Assembly (NCBI GenBank): GCA_029204225.1
Contig: CM055103.1
Span: 26,960,293-27,024,292, forward strand
Source of the DNA: Diphasiastrum complanatum
Taxonomy: Eukaryota > Streptophyta > Lycopodiopsida > Lycopodiales > Lycopodiaceae
Length of the DNA: 64,000 bases
Reading direction: 5' to 3'
The notes under the pieces were generated by a model, which worked only from the letters and a program-made list of their open reading frames with translations, was not told the origin of the DNA and searched no databases. Positions within the stretch are counted from its first letter, which is position 1. Each line of letters opens with the position of its first letter. A program made the position numbers and the translations under genes. Below, piece after piece: positions 23,263 through 36,044 of the stretch.

Positions 23263-25105
23263 GGGACCCTTAGGCGCCGGCGACGCAAGAAGGTTGTAGT
23301 AAGGGTCCTTCCACTTGGACCAGTCTTGGAGGCAAAACCGAAATGGTAATCATCCCCAAGGATCAGCTTTATTAGATTTGGAAGAGGTTACATTCATACA
23401 TAGACTGACCGATCTCGGGTTTCGCTTTTTATGTGTCAATATTTGTTCTGGTACAAGCTGCCTCTTTGTATCATCAAGTGTCGTTGGTGGGTGACGAAGT
23501 TCGTGTTGCCGATCAAATTGCTCATCTGGTTTGTATCCTTTGAGTAATGAGATATGAAACACATTGTGTATATCCAAGCTGGATGGCAGCGCCAATCGGT
23601 AAGCCACTGGGTTGATATTCTTGGTGACATGATATGGTCCCGCATAAGGTTGAACGAACTTATGAGAGAAACCTTTTGATAACGCAATGTTCTTTGTGTT
23701 CAGCCACACTTGATCACCTTCCTCAAATTCCAGTTCTCGTCGATGTGGGTTCACGTCAGCTGCCATACTTCTTTGGGACTGCTCTAAAAATGACTTCACC
23801 TCTGTCAGCTTTGTGTGCCACTCATTGATGAATTCCTCCACGGTGGGTACTGGGGTTTCTTGCACACCTGTAAGAAAAGAGCTTGGAACAATCGGTAGCC
23901 GACCATTGCTTATCTCGAAGGGTGCCCGTCCAGTAGATCTGTTCACTTGGTTGTTATGTGCAAACTCGAGAATATCCAACTAGTTGACCCAATCGGATTG
24001 GTCCCAAGCAACATAATTTCGTAAATATTGTTCAATTTGTCGATTGACTCGTTCTGTTTGCCGATCTGTTTGAGGGTGATATGCAGTGCTGAAATTCAGT
24101 CCAGTTCCCACGAGGTGAAATAGGCAAGTCCAAAACTTTCCGACGAACTTGGTGTCTCGGGCAAAAATAATCGTTCTAGGTAGGCCATGGTATTTGAAGA
24201 CACATTTGAAAAATAACCTTGCCACTTCTTCAGCTATCACTGAACTTTTAGTTGGTACAAGGTGAGCTTGTTTTGAAAAACGGTCAACCACCACATAAAT
24301 TGAGTCGAAACCCTGGCAACGTGGTAGTTGAACAATAAAATCAAGGGTATGCTGGTACTGGTAATGGCTGGAGTAGTCCTGCTGGGGCTAGCGGTTCCAC
24401 CTTCACTTGTTGACATGTAGGACATGTTTGCACATAGGATTCAACGTCTGCCCACATATCTGGCCAATAGAAGCCTCTCTTGAGAAGTTCATACATGCGA
24501 TTCACCCCTGGATGTCCGGCGGCTAGTACATCATGATGCTCCCTCAAGATTTTCTTCCTCAAGTTGATGTTGTCTGGAACATATACTCTACGTTGTTTAT
24601 GAACAATCATTTGGTCTTTCCAAGTAAAATGTTTACAAGGCTTTCCCAGCTGGAATTTGATCATTAGATTCTTATCCAACGCATCTACACCATAGTTCTA
24701 TTTGATTTCTTGGAGTAGACCGGTCACCTGGGTTGAAACCATCGCCATCAAGTGCTCCTGTCTATTGAGTGCATCTGCTACCACATTATTCTTTCCCGCC
24801 GTATGTAGAATGTCTATATTGAATTTCGAGAGAAAGTTTTGCCATCGCATCTGCTTTGGCGTGAGCATACCTTGGGATGAGAAGTACTTAAGTGATACGT
24901 TGTCAGTGAACGCCTTAAAGGGCTTTCCTGCCACATAATGTCTCCAATGCTCCACTGCTTGTACGATTGCAACCATTTCTTTTTCGTGAGTTGGCCATCG
25001 TCGTTCTACATCACTTAATTTCTTTGAAAAATATGCAATTGGTTTTCCCTCTTGCATCAACACGGCCCCAATAGCAAAGTTTAACGCATCTGTAGTTAGG
25101 CTCAA
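23263..25105 (-). pseudogene. Ty3/gypsy chromovirus-like pol remnant
   Basis: Minus strand, in order: RNase H (25105-24698: TDALNFAIGAVLMQEGKPIA, FTDNVSLKYF, KNNVVADALNRQ); integrase zinc domain (24679-24400: HHDVLAAGHPGVNRMYELL, CPTCQQVK); integrase core (24294-23980: VVDRFSKQAHLVP, RDTKFVGKFW, AYHPQTDRQTERVNRQIEQY with D, D, E); C-terminal domain (23979-23350: FEEGDQVWLNTKNIALS, VFHISLLKGY, VPEQILTHKKR). The last block is in the position of a chromodomain, hence chromovirus-like. Stops or frameshifts separate the blocks (near 24690, 24340, 23980). RT and protease are absent here; LTRs were not found. Confidence 0.85.
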
Positions 25106-25690
25106 GGGAGCTCGTAGGCACCTTTTCCTTCCATGTTAAGAAAGTAGGCCGACTTTTCATCAAAGGGGTGTGCCTCAGTCTAGTATCTAAATGCAGCAGC
25201 TTTACACAAGTTTTACGTAAGTGAACTAGATCCTCACTTTTCCTGTGCTGAGTGCAAACACAATGTTTTACTTTTCTTTACAGTTGGTCTTCTTTGGCCG
25301 GTGAATCAAGCTCGTGCCCTTGTATCTGTGAATAAAGTTTGGCCAATGAATTAAGCCCATGCCACGAGTCTTAGGTTCTAGTTTGGCCCTGATGAGGACA
25401 TCAGCTTTCTCAAACAAGGAGTATGTTGTAAAGCTGACTCGGGTGCACCCAGTGTGCCCTGTAAGACTCTAAGGGCTGACACTCCCTAGGGTCCCAGAAC
25501 AAGTTAGAAAGTCAAGGACTGAGCCTCCGACCTGTGGTGAGCCAGTCAAGTAGTCAATCTAGGACATAGAGTAGAATTCGAGTGTGATCAATGCAAAGTA
25601 GTTGATAGGATAGGCAAGATCCTAGCACTCGAAAAGAGGCATGGATACTTGTATAAATTAATTCATTGTTTTTTTTGCCTCTAATCAGGC
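25106..25690. other. Non-coding stretch
   Basis: No gene recognised. A ~50-bp block starting TTTGGCC and containing GAATCAAGCTCGTGCC / GAATTAAGCCCATGCC is present twice in diverged form (about 25292 and 25338). Confidence 0.4.
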
Positions 25691-28083
25691 GTTCAATACT
25701 TCTATTCATGCAAATAAAAGTTTACTTTGGCATTACAGACTTGGTCACTTGAATCATGCTGCTGTACAACAAATGTCTAGACAATCTATTGTTCTTGATC
25801 TCGACTATTCTCATGATAAAGTCAAGTTACATGTCTGTCAAGACTGTCTAGTTGGTAAACATACTAGTAAACCATTTAGATCAAGCCATCAGCATATTGC
25901 TAGACGTTGTACATTCAGACATTTGTGGCCCGATGAAAAATCCTTCGCTGAAGGATGCCAAGTATTTTATAACTTTTATTGATGGACTATGGTGTATTTT
26001 ATAAAGAAGAAATCAGAAGCCTTCAACTGCTTCAAAATCTTCAAGGAGCATGCAGAAAAGGAGACTGGACGGACGATCAAGGCTCTAAGGTCAGACAACG
26101 GTGGAGAATATATCTCTATCGAGTTTAAGGAGTACTGACAAAGCCAAGGCATTAAGCAGCAATTCATCACTCCTTACAGTCCTCGGTCTAATGGCTTAGC
26201 CGAGAGGAAGATGCAAATGGATCTTTAAGATCAAGTACAATGCCAACGGAGCCATTGATCGAAGGAAGACAAGACTAGTAGCATGAGGATTCACTCAGAT
26301 CCCGAATGTCGACTACAGCGAGACTTTCAGTCCAGTAATCAAATATTCGTCGATCCAAATGCTCCTCTCTTATGTTGCAGCTGCCAAACGTTCGAGCAGT
26401 GACAAAACAAACCCATAAGGTCAACATGACAAAGAAAACCTCCAGATCGATACGCTGACAATCTTCAGTGAAGCGAAGATACGCAATTCGAGTACTGCAG
26501 CTTCACTAAAGAGCCAACAACATATCAAGAAGTTGTCCAAAGTCCAGAGGGAGGATTATGGAAGTAGACAAGTTCAGAGGAGATCGAGTCAATGAGGCGA
26601 AACGAGGCATGGACACTAGTGTCATTGCTAGAAAACAAAAAGATCATCGACTGCAAGTGGGTGTACAAAAGGAGAATGAAATCAGATGGCATTGTTGGCC
26701 ATTACAAAGCAAGGCTTGTTGCAAAGGGCTATACACAGAGGTATGGTGTTGATTATTTCAACACATATTTGCCAATGGTCAAGATGACAAGCATACGACT
26801 GCTTCTTGCATACGCTACACAACACAATCTAGAAATTCACCAGATTGATGTAAAGACAACCTTTCTCCACAGGGATCTAGAGGAAGAAATCTTCATGAAG
26901 CAACCTGAAGGATTTAAAGACCCTAACAATAGACAGTATGCCTGTTGGTTGCAGAGATGCATTTATGGTCTAAAGCAGACATCACGAGCTTGGTACAAGA
27001 AGCTAAAGTCTTCTGAAGTCTCTAGACTTCAATCCTACACAACCAGACTGTAATGTCTACGTAAAAAGAGTAGGAAAAGATTTTGTGATACTGACTATTT
27101 TCGTGGATGATCTCTTATGATAGGAAACTCCTTGATGCTAATCAAGGACACAAAGAGTCAGATTTTTAAAAATTATGAAATCACAGATCTAGGAGAAATA
27201 ACAAAATGCCTCGGACTAAGATCAGAAGAGATCGAATAAAAGACGAAATGCACTTGAGTTAGTCTGAATATGCCAGAAAAGTACTGAAGCAGTATCACAT
27301 GATGGACTGCAAAGAAAAAGCCACACCAATGATAGTTGGAGCCAAGCTGATGAAGCAAGATTGCCCGAAAACAAAGGAAGAAAAATAGAAGATGGAAGGT
27401 ATACCCTACCAAAACCTAATTGGTAGTCTGATGTACCTTACAATTTGTACCAGACCCGATCTAGCTTTCTCTGTTAATGCTTTAAGCCAATTCTCTTCCA
27501 TGGAACATTGGCAAATGGCAAAACGAATCCTACAATATCTGAAGGGTCCCAAAATACGAGATTAACCTACAGAGCTGACAACGCAAGGAAAGGATTCGAG
27601 CTGCACCACTATAGTGATGCAAGCTGGGCGAGCTGCAAAGATAACAACAAGTCCGTAACTGAAGGTGTTCAATAGCATGCGGAGCAGCAATCAGCTGGAT
27701 ATGCAAAATGCAGACCTTGGTAGCTCAATCCTCATGCGAAGCTGAATACGTCGCAGCTTCAAAGGTGGCGAACGAGGTAGTTTGATTGCAGATGATGCTG
27801 GAGGCAATTGGGATACCACAAGGAGGACCATGCACGATGATGATGGTTTCTCAGAGTGCCATTTATCTGTCCTAGGATCCTGTCATCCATTCAAAGACAA
27901 AACACATACCTTTGAAGTACCATCACATTCAAGATTTGATCTCGAAAGGGGAGCTCCAGGTCCAGTACATAAAGTCTGAAGACACATTGTAGATCTACTC
28001 ACGAAGCCGCTTGACAGGCCACTCTTCGCAAAGCAAAGAAAGGCAATTGAATTAAACGTGCAAATTGCAAGGTTCAAGAGGGA
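25691..28083 (+). pseudogene. Decayed plus-strand copia
   Basis: Integrase zinc domain (LLWHYRLGHLNHAAV, CQDCLVGKHTSKPF; 25710-25880) is followed by a core fragment (EKETGRTIKALRSDNGGEYI, YSPRSNGLAERKM; 26030-26220). RT comes in two partly overlapping blocks (26220-26390 and 26560-27053: CKWVYKRRMK, LEIHQIDVKTTFLHRDLEEE, CIYGLKQTSRAWYKK). Then YVKRVGKDF and FVDDLL with a stop inside the active-site region (27057-27120), and RNase H pieces (YSDASWASCKDNNKSVTEG). The RT start seems duplicated or recombined. Many stops. The polypurine tract TTCAAGAGGGAG at 28072-28083 leads into an LTR. Confidence 0.8.
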
Positions 28084-28330
28084 GTGACAGAAATTGTGAA
28101 CTCCTGCAACTTTGCCGCAACGCGAAGCGAAGCGAAGCGAAGCGACACAAAGCAAAGGTCGAATGACGAACAATTTGCAAAAGTCAACGTACCTCAAAAC
28201 CCTAAGACACGAAGCGAAGCGAAACTCAAAAGTCGCATGATTCGCGAAAGTCAAACATGCCTCTAGGACCAAAAGACACGACACGACACGAAACGAAAGA
28301 AAATCTTTCGCGCTGCCGGCTGGCAGCTCT
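28084..28330 (+). repeat. Copia U3 with GCGAA/CGACA arrays
   Basis: Starts TGACAGAAATTG after the polypurine tract. It holds (GCGAA)n near 28121-28143, GCGAAGCGAA near 28210-28220, TTCGCGAAAG near 28242 and a CGACA array near 28275-28292. It is the beginning of the 3' LTR of the decayed copia; its end is not clear. Confidence 0.6.
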
Positions 28331-28433
28331 CAAACAAAATATGATACATGCAACTTTCATTCATAAAGCAATATGCATATCGTAATTGATACGATTTTCA
28401 AAAAAGACGCAAATTTTTTTCTCGTTGCAATAA

Positions 28434-28646
28434 ATGGAAATAAAAAATTGTCATCAATTATCCAAAAGAAGATGTACTTACAATCAAAATGAACATGGGG
28501 GTGTGCAAGTCTGGCTAGGAATCTATGACACTGATGAGGAGGTGGTAGTTGCCTATCACAAAGCGACAAGAGAAATTAGGGACTGTGATGCTCACACTAA
28601 TTTTGATCTCAATCATTCGTCTCGGCATGTAACGCTCTGTTTATGA
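28434..28646 (+). pseudogene. AP2/ERF-domain fragment
   Basis: The frame includes VQVWLGIYDTDEEVVVAYHK followed by ATREIRD-CDAHTNFDL, matching the C-terminal two-thirds of an AP2/ERF DNA-binding domain (family pattern VWLGTYDTxEEAAxAYDxAA then IRGxxAxTNF). The N-terminal strand of the domain (YRGVRxRPWGKW) is not seen; the residues before GGVQVW do not fit it. Several conserved positions differ (AA to VV, D to H). No acceptor site is obvious. It is therefore a partial, probably dead copy, or an exon of a gene whose other parts lie beyond the transposons. Confidence 0.6.
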
Positions 28647-30233
28647 TGTTTACAAACTGACGGATGCTCCTAATTTTGGATGCTTTATATTTCTGAACTG
28701 AGTATAGGTCAAGTAATATTGCTAATTAGAACTCTTCAGAATCTTTCATACACTTGTATCAGACAATTAATATATGACGATCTTGGTGTTACACTTCAGT
28801 TTGTTGTGGCCAGGGTCGATGTCTCATTCGTGTTCGGTTGTGTTTTTTGATGTAGTCTGTTATACCTTCATTTCTTTTTGAGCTTCATGCAAATTTGTTC
28901 AGAATTTTTTTTTTCCTTTTGATTTCTAATGCTCTCCAGCGAATCATACTATCATATGCTATTTTTCTTTTACATCGGTGTTTTAGTTTGTTGTCAATTC
29001 TTACTAAGATGGTTTTTATTCAACTTCGAACATACATTGCTTGTCTTGCGCATACTTTTCTAGTAGCGAACAAATTGCTATATCATACTATATGAGACTT
29101 ATAAAGCAGGTGTGTCTTTTTAAGTTATCTTGTTCTTTTTTATAGGAGCAATTCTATAGCTACTTATCGTTATTTTATTGTTATTAATGAATACTTAAAG
29201 ATATTCACTCTTTGGAACTCATATTTTCAATTGAAAAGAAACGATAAACAAGTTTAAACGAAAATTTTATTTACCTATTTATTTCTAAACAATTTGGACA
29301 TTTTTGTAATTTCTTTGACATTTTCCATGGTGATTTGCAAATGGCATTTTTCAGACATCATATCACGTCATTCATTCAAGAGAAAGGCGAATCTCCTAGT
29401 GTATAAATCGGAGATCAAAATCGCAGTGTTTACCACAATGACACGAAGTACGAAAGAGTTGATATTATATCTAGTGAAGCACAATAGAGTTGATATTATA
29501 TCTAGTGAAGCATGTTTGAAAATAATGTTGAGTATCGATTGTTTCTCAAGTCTTATATCAAAAGGTTGCCACGTTTCACTTGAAAAACTCAATTTTTTAT
29601 CAAGGTGTAGATTTTGCGTTGAAGGCATGACCTTATTACCATTCCAAATTTATATATTGCATTGAACTCATAACACAATATGGTTCGGGGATCATTCAAT
29701 TATGACAAGGCTCTTTGTTTCATTTTTAAGTCTATACACTTTGTGCCCTTCATGTAATCCAATATTATATCAATCATCTACTATACTTTGAAATTCGAGA
29801 AAGCATGTAACTACACAAAGATGCTTCTACGCAACATGTATAACTCAATATGGCATACATTTAGCTCTTTTAAAATTCAATTGGGAGAAAATTGGGTAGA
29901 TAGTTTTTTATGTGTTGAATGGCCGGCCCCCTCCTCCTCTCATTGTTTGGAGAAAAGGAATGGGGTTGTTCACCTCCTCCATGCCTCTTGTTATTGGAGG
30001 ACTGTTTTGAAGTGATGATGGAAGGAGTCATCCTTCCTTCATTGATCATGAAACCGCCATTAATGTAACTTCGAGAAACAATGCCAGTCCCATCATTATC
30101 ATGACTTCTAGATTCTTGCTGCGGACTGCGGGTTTTATCTCATTCTTTTTTTCCAACGGGATGCATAAATTCACCGAAGCGTCAATTGAAAGCTTTGCTG
30201 TGTTCAATAGTTCAGTTTTTGAGGAATAAGATC
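28647..30233. other. Upstream region of the OMA1-like gene
   Basis: AT-rich, no gene recognised. Includes a 27-bp direct duplication (AGAGTTGATATTATATCTAG plus 7 more bases) at about 29456 and 29486. The last few hundred bases must hold the promoter of the gene at 30234; no unambiguous TATA box was found. Confidence 0.45.
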
Positions 30234-30785
30234 ATGGCCAAAGTAATGGGGATACTGAAGCAGGGCAAACAAGCTGCTAGTAGATGCCTTATGCAGTACC
30301 ACAAACAGAGTATGTGTGATGGACTGGTTCAAAGATCCACTGTAGATACATCTACTATAATCAGAGGTTTGGATAAGAAGCACGCAGTGGCAAGCAAAGG
30401 AAATCTAAATTTGATGTATGTCTCTCACCAGCTGCATTTCTCAGGTTTTGGGGTAGGGTTCAGGGTTTCTAATAGTGAAGGAAGAGACATGTTGAAATCA
30501 AGCTTCTGTGGACTTCGAGGCGGAAATTGCACGATTGTAAGATCTTACTATGTTGATAGGTCTGGAGTTCGACATTTCAAGATGAGAGGTCCACGAGGTT
30601 GGATACAAGGGCCAGAAGGAGGTCAGACATCTCAACGTTTGCTAATAGTTTCAATTTTGGTTGGAGGAACGTTGGCAATTGTATATGTCACTCACATACA
30701 GACGGTACCATACACAAACCGCAAGCATTTTGTGTTGATCTCTCCAGCTACAGAGAGAAAGTTGGGTGAAATGAGCTACCGTGAG
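30234..30785 (+). CDS. OMA1: OMA1-like mitochondrial metalloprotease, exon 1
   Basis: 184 codons from ATG 30234 to a donor, GAG|GTAACT, at 30785/30786 (phase 0). The first ~60 residues are basic and Ser/Thr-rich without a defined domain, as expected of a mitochondrial presequence. Near residues 104-127 are FYxxD-like elements (RSYYVDRSGVRHFKMRGPRG). Residues about 135-153 (LLIVSILVGGTLAIVYVTH) form one membrane segment, followed by the conserved QTVPYTNRKHFVLIS. This order (presequence, one TM, then VPYT/xHFVLxS) is that of plant OMA1, an inner-membrane M48 metalloendopeptidase involved in stress-induced protein processing. The first ATG in frame was chosen because upstream codons have no ATG start. 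Confidence 0.85.
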
Positions 30786-33266
30786 GTAACTGCCCTTCAA
30801 GCTTGTGTTCTTTATTACGTATTTCAATATCTGCCTCTAGTTTATGAGAATGCTGTTGCTGTCTTCCAAAACTTCTTAAGCACATATGAGCATTTATTCA
30901 AATTTATTGGGTATAGCTACTTGTGATTTCTACCTATCTGCAAGCTAGGTCATCCAGAGCTAGACTCTAAGTCTGCATCTAGACTTATTGGGCATTGACT
31001 TAATCTAGAGCGTAACAATTTTTTATATCAAACACCTTTTGCATTACAGCGTTGCATGTTGATTCTACAGATTGACTCTAGTAAACTTAGAATCAGGGAG
31101 AGATTCCTGGACCCCACTAGCACATATTCATGTCCTCAAATAACTGTGACGTGCACCTCATGACACATCTGATTCCCCATTGACATGAACTTCGTGACAG
31201 ACATTTGACGTCCTAGGAGTTATCATGTCATGTAAATATGAATTTACGTGTATATGCAGTCCAAACTACCCATGTAAGTTTTTTTGGGCCCAAGAGGATC
31301 TATTGGCCTTAATGAAATAAAGGCATCCCTCTTTAGACCCTTCATAAGTAGCTATATAAGGATAGCTAGCCATTAGTGATATACCAAGCTTATTTGGTCT
31401 AGTTCAAGTTTTCAGTAGTCTATAACTAGGGCTTGGACATAATTTTTGGGATTTGATGGCTGATTTGCGTTGAGAGATTCAAATCACAATATTGGCATCA
31501 AATGAAGGACAATAGTAGCAAATAACATTCACAAAGCGTTCTCCAAGTAGCCCAACTCAACTAAAGACAATGGCTACTATTATCTAGGGCAGGTATCCAA
31601 TTAAGACTTTCAGAAAACAGAACTTCCCTACAAAAAGCTTAGGACACCAAACTTTGAGAAAATGAGTCTCTGGTTTCTACTTATACTTAGTCAGGAGCAT
31701 CTTGAAAGGTTCTAGAAGTAGCCTTCCCTTAGTGCATCCATTTTAGCACATTTTAAATTCAAAAGTCTTATCCAATTCAAAATAGTTCTATCCAAAAAGG
31801 GGTCTAAAAACTTGTAAAATAATACCATGAAATAGTTGCGAGTCCAAAAAGTGAGAAAGTACTTACAAAATTGTACATTAGAGAAGAATAAAACTGTGTT
31901 AACACTCTCCCACTTAATAAAACATGGTAATGTACTCATTGAGGTTTGTCTACCATCAATAGAGCCTTAAACTTGTGAATTCTCTAATATGTACAGAACC
32001 TTGAAGTGAGTAGGTCCTAGATTTGACATAAATTGACTTACAACACATATCAGGTCCAGCACAAACCATTGCATATTTTTTAGAGTCCAATGGTGAATTG
32101 TATGGAATATTTTCTATTTTTGCCTCTTCATGGTTACCTGGACTCATCTGATTGGAAAGTCTAATTCTTGGATCTATTGGTGTCTCTATTGGCTTGCAAT
32201 TCTCTGTGTTAAATCTCTTTAGAATCCCTTAGGGCTATCTATGATGCATTTTTCTCTTCATACCTACGTTTGAATTTGCAATGCTTGCCTTGAATCCTCT
32301 ACAAAAGAAAAATTGATTTATTCTATGGAGCTAGGTCCTCGGTGACTTCTTCAAGGCACACAAGGCCTTTTCAGTTCATAGAGCTGTCTTTCCTCAACTT
32401 TCTCAAAGAATTCTTTCCATTGCTCTATATGTACTTTTTTTTGGAGATTACCATTGAGAAAGGTTGCAATGGATGTACTTGTAGCTTTTTGGCAGCTTTC
32501 CAGCTTTCAATAGTTCCATCAACCCAATATTGGATCTGAAAGATCCACTCGCAGCTTCTTAAGAGAGTGAGCTAATGTCCCCTAGATTCACTCTTCTAAC
32601 CTTATTGAACTTTATGTAGGACTTGAACCATTCCTAGTCGTGTGTTGAGTAGCACCTGAATCTAGGTACCAGCCAACAGAAGACAGCCGTTTAGTAGTTA
32701 TCTGAATTTGGTGATTATGGCATCAGATTTTGCATTTTAAGCTGAAAGAACTTCTCAAGTATAGCCTTGTGCTGATCCCATTCTTATACTTTATTGGATG
32801 TGTTGCTCTTATGCACCGTGCTCAGTGTGCGTAGCATTAGGCTGAATATTTGTAGTGTATGTCTTTGCAGGTGAATAGGAATGTTGTAGAATATAGTCTG
32901 TGCCATGCATGATGGATACGTGGTGGATGAACTCCAAAGAGTTAAAGTTGCATGCCTCTTTTTTGGTTTCTTCAGCTATGATCATATACTTAACATAAAT
33001 ATCTTTCTTGCAAGTAGTTGTCTTTTGATTTTTAGAGCCGGCCCTCAACATTGACGAGGATCCAAAAGATTGAATCGGCCTGAACATTAAGATTGATCCT
33101 AAAACATTTTACATCCTTGTTTATCTAATTGTGGCCTTACATGAGAGGCCATGGACCACATTTTCTGTTTTGCACATTGGAAATCTTGGCACATGGAAGT
33201 ATTTGATTTAAAAATTTGTTTGTAATTTTTTTCCGTCTTGTTTTCCTTTTGCATGTCAACGTGCAG
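30786..33266 (+). other. Intron 1 of the OMA1-like gene
   Basis: 2,481 bp with GT...AG ends (GTAACT ... GTGCAG). No transposon with clear ends and no embedded gene was recognised; it is AT-rich. Confidence 0.7.
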
Positions 33267-33740
33267 CTGTTGAAGGAATTTAAAGGCAAAATCTTGCCTC
33301 AATATCACCCAGAAGTCATCAGGGTCAGTCGCATTGCACAAAGAATCATAGAATCAGCAATGATGGGGATCCGTGCAGAGGATTGGGGTCAGCTTGAACA
33401 TGGTGGAAAGCACATATCAGATGCAACTTTATGGGGAGAAAATGAGGATAAAACTAGCAGGAAAAAAGATACTGCAATTGAAGACATAAGCCACAAAGAT
33501 CTTTATGCAGAAGATGACACATTTGATGAAACTTGGGTAGAAAGAAGTAGGCAAGAGGGCTTGAAGCAAGGAAGAAAGGGTTACACAGAACACTTGGAAG
33601 GAATGAAGTGGGAAGTTCTTGTAGTGGATGCTCCTACTGTGAATGCAGTGTGCATGCCTGGAGGTAAAATTATGGTGTTTACAGGCCTTCTAAAGCATTT
33701 TCGTACCGATGAAGAAATTGCTACAGTTCTTGCTCATGAG
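33267..33740 (+). CDS. OMA1: OMA1-like metalloprotease, exon 2
   Basis: 158 codons in phase 0 between acceptor GTGCAG and donor GAG|GTAAAG. Starts LLKEFKGKILPQYHPEVIRV, a hallmark of the family just after the membrane segment. A charged, poorly conserved loop follows (about 33430-33590). Then comes the M48 core: WEVLVVDAPTVNAVCMPGGK, IMVFTGLL, and TDEEIATVLAHE. The exon ends with the His-Glu pair that begins the HExxH zinc site (residues 341-342 of the joined protein). Reading through the donor gives a stop soon after, so splicing is required. No frameshift or stop in the exon. Confidence 0.9.
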
Positions 33741-33959
33741 GTAAAGGTTTTTTTTTGTTCTTGGAGTTAGTCTCAACTACAAGTCTACTTGTCTCATTTG
33801 TTGACAAAAAGCTTGCCTGTACACAACTCTTTCTATGTGTAGCTTGGAAGGAGAAAATTTTTAGTCCTCTATATATTGTCAACATGTCTGAATAATCTTG
33901 AAAATTTGGCTTTGATAACTATAGTTAGGAGAATGTTAGGTGCTTCATGGCAATCAAAC

Positions 33960-36044
33960 CATAGTATCCCATGGTACCGCCGGTACCATAATGGTGGTAC
34001 CATTATGGTGCCGCCCTTAGACCCACGGTACCAGGGCGGCACCATAATAATAATATTTTTTATTTTTTATTTATTTATTTATATTAAAAATCCCTTTTAC
34101 TAGGGTATTTTAGGGTAAAAAATTTTGAAAAAAAAAGTGTCAGGGTTTAGAAAAAAGGGGGGACTGTACAGGGGACTACTGTATAGGGGGCACTGTGGGG
34201 GAGTAGACCTTGGGGTCAATGGGAGTGCAGCATGTGGGGGAGCAGCAAATCCGGACAGGTACACCGTCACATGGGCTGTGGGGGAGCAGACCACGGACCC
34301 AATCGGAGTGCAGCATGTGGTGGAGCAATACATAAGGCAGGTACAGTAGCACATGGGCACTGTGGGGGAGCAGGCCATGGGGCCAATGGGAGTGCAGCAC
34401 GTGGGGGAGCAAGAAATGGGGACAGGTACAAGGGCACATGGGGATCATCAACAACTGCACATGGGGGAACATGCTGTGGGGTTAAATAGGCACTCACGAG
34501 GCTATGAGAGCCAGTGAGGCTGTGAGAGAGAGGCTGTGAGAGGCATTGTGAGAGCCTGTTCGAGAAACAAGGTGTCGTGAGATGGCAGAGCGCTGCCCCC
34601 GCTGTGGCCCCTGCCCCCGCTGTCGAGCTGGATTTGGATGAGCAGATCGGAATGAACTTCACACGACGGCAGCTCATCATGGTCAGGGAAAGGGCTGCCC
34701 GCCGTCGGGCTGACCCGGAGGCAGCTCGGGCTAACCGGGAGGCAGAGCGAGAGCGACACAACAATGCACCTGACGAGGGCGAGGAGTCTGTGGAGGATCC
34801 GTAGAAATGTTTAGAGTGGATAGGATCCAGCCGTATGTGGCTGGCTGTTGTTATGTGGTTTTCGGCATAAGACGAGGCAACATTTAGTGTTTGACACAGT
34901 GTAAAGAACAGCCCCAGCCGTATGTGGCGAAATACGTATTGTTATTTTGATACCACTGTTGAATTAATGTTCAATGTGTTTTTTGTGCAACGCATGCCTG
35001 GTGTAATGCAGTGTAATATGTGTGTTTATGAAATGCTAAAGAGGGGGTTGTATTTCTGTGTTATGCATCTGCTATCAATCTCTGTAGTTGAAACTAATTG
35101 AAAATACGCACATACCATTCAAAATAAAATTGAAAACAGAGCATCACAATTACAAATTGACAAATACACAATGTGCGGCAAATAGAATACGTCCAACACT
35201 GGATATAATATGGAAAATGGTCTGAATACAGTGTTTGACCATCTGGTCGCCAAACATGGAACATGATATCAAACTGCTAAAAATAAAATAACAGAGCTAC
35301 AATCAATGCTCTGGCTCTAACTCAGACGAATGCTCCGGAGACAACTCAGGGCCCCAAGCTGACTCTCGCAACTGATATCTATGCCTGTCTGGAACTGGCA
35401 TGGGGTGTGTATCCGAGGAGGAGGACTCGTCATCCTCATCCTCCCAATTTGCCTCCGCATCAGCCCCCAAGCAAGCCAAACTGACCAGACCTGCTCCAGT
35501 TGGCTGTGATACTGCACCTCTACCTGCACCCGGGGCCCTGCGAGGTCGTCCTCTCTTCCCTGTCTGTTTCTGTGCTCTGCCTTTCTTGTTCGGTGCACCC
35601 TTGGGCCTTCCTGGTCTCTTGCGGATGAGGGGAGCTGTCAATGCCTCATCACTCCCATGCAGATCACCTGGCTAGCTAGGCTGGGCCCAAGCTAAGGCCG
35701 ACTGGGATAGAGAAGCCAAAGATGGGTGACCCTGTGCAGCAGAAAGTGGAGGATAGGTCCGTGGAGTGTGTGCCCGTGGGCTTGCTGCTGGTGGAGGAAC
35801 TGGCTGTGGAGGGGCCGTCCCTGCAGGAGGCAAGTATAGCGGCGATATGTACTAAAAGGGGCGCTGCGGTGGCCGGTACTGGTACATACTGGGTGCTGCC
35901 ACTGGAGGAGCCACTGTGGATGTGGGCGCTACAAGGGAAAACTTGGGCGCTGGAGCCACTAGAGGAGCCACTGAAGGAGCCACTGTGGATGTGGGCGCTG
36001 CAAGAGAAAACCTGGGCACAGATGGTGGCCTGCCATGGAGACCA
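33960..36044 (-). mobile_element. hAT element D, truncated, in OMA1 intron 2
   Basis: Starts CATAGTATCCCATGGTACCG at 33960, the accessory-gene end of the hAT family seen at 47-62 kb, with GGTACC-type words to about 34050. Then come the ~60-86-bp subterminal repeats (about 34190-34480) and an accessory reading frame (34577-34804, plus strand). That frame keeps VELDLDEQIGMNFTRRQLIM and the Arg-rich helix, but an internal deletion removes its coiled N-terminal part and shifts the start. From 35641 down to 35303 (minus) is the transposase C-terminus with AT-hooks (RKRPGRPKG, KRGRPRR). Similarity stops after GGAGACC at 36044. The transposase core and other end are missing. Confidence 0.85.

Noticed and set aside
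28121-28292. GCGAA and CGACA runs considered as a CRISPR or satellite array
   Set aside because: Units are 5 bp, irregular, and directly follow a copia polypurine tract, so they belong to the U3.
34125-34489. Overlapping frames on both strands at 34.1-34.5 kb
   Set aside because: They are shadows of the subterminal repeat array of hAT D, which has no conserved frame between copies.
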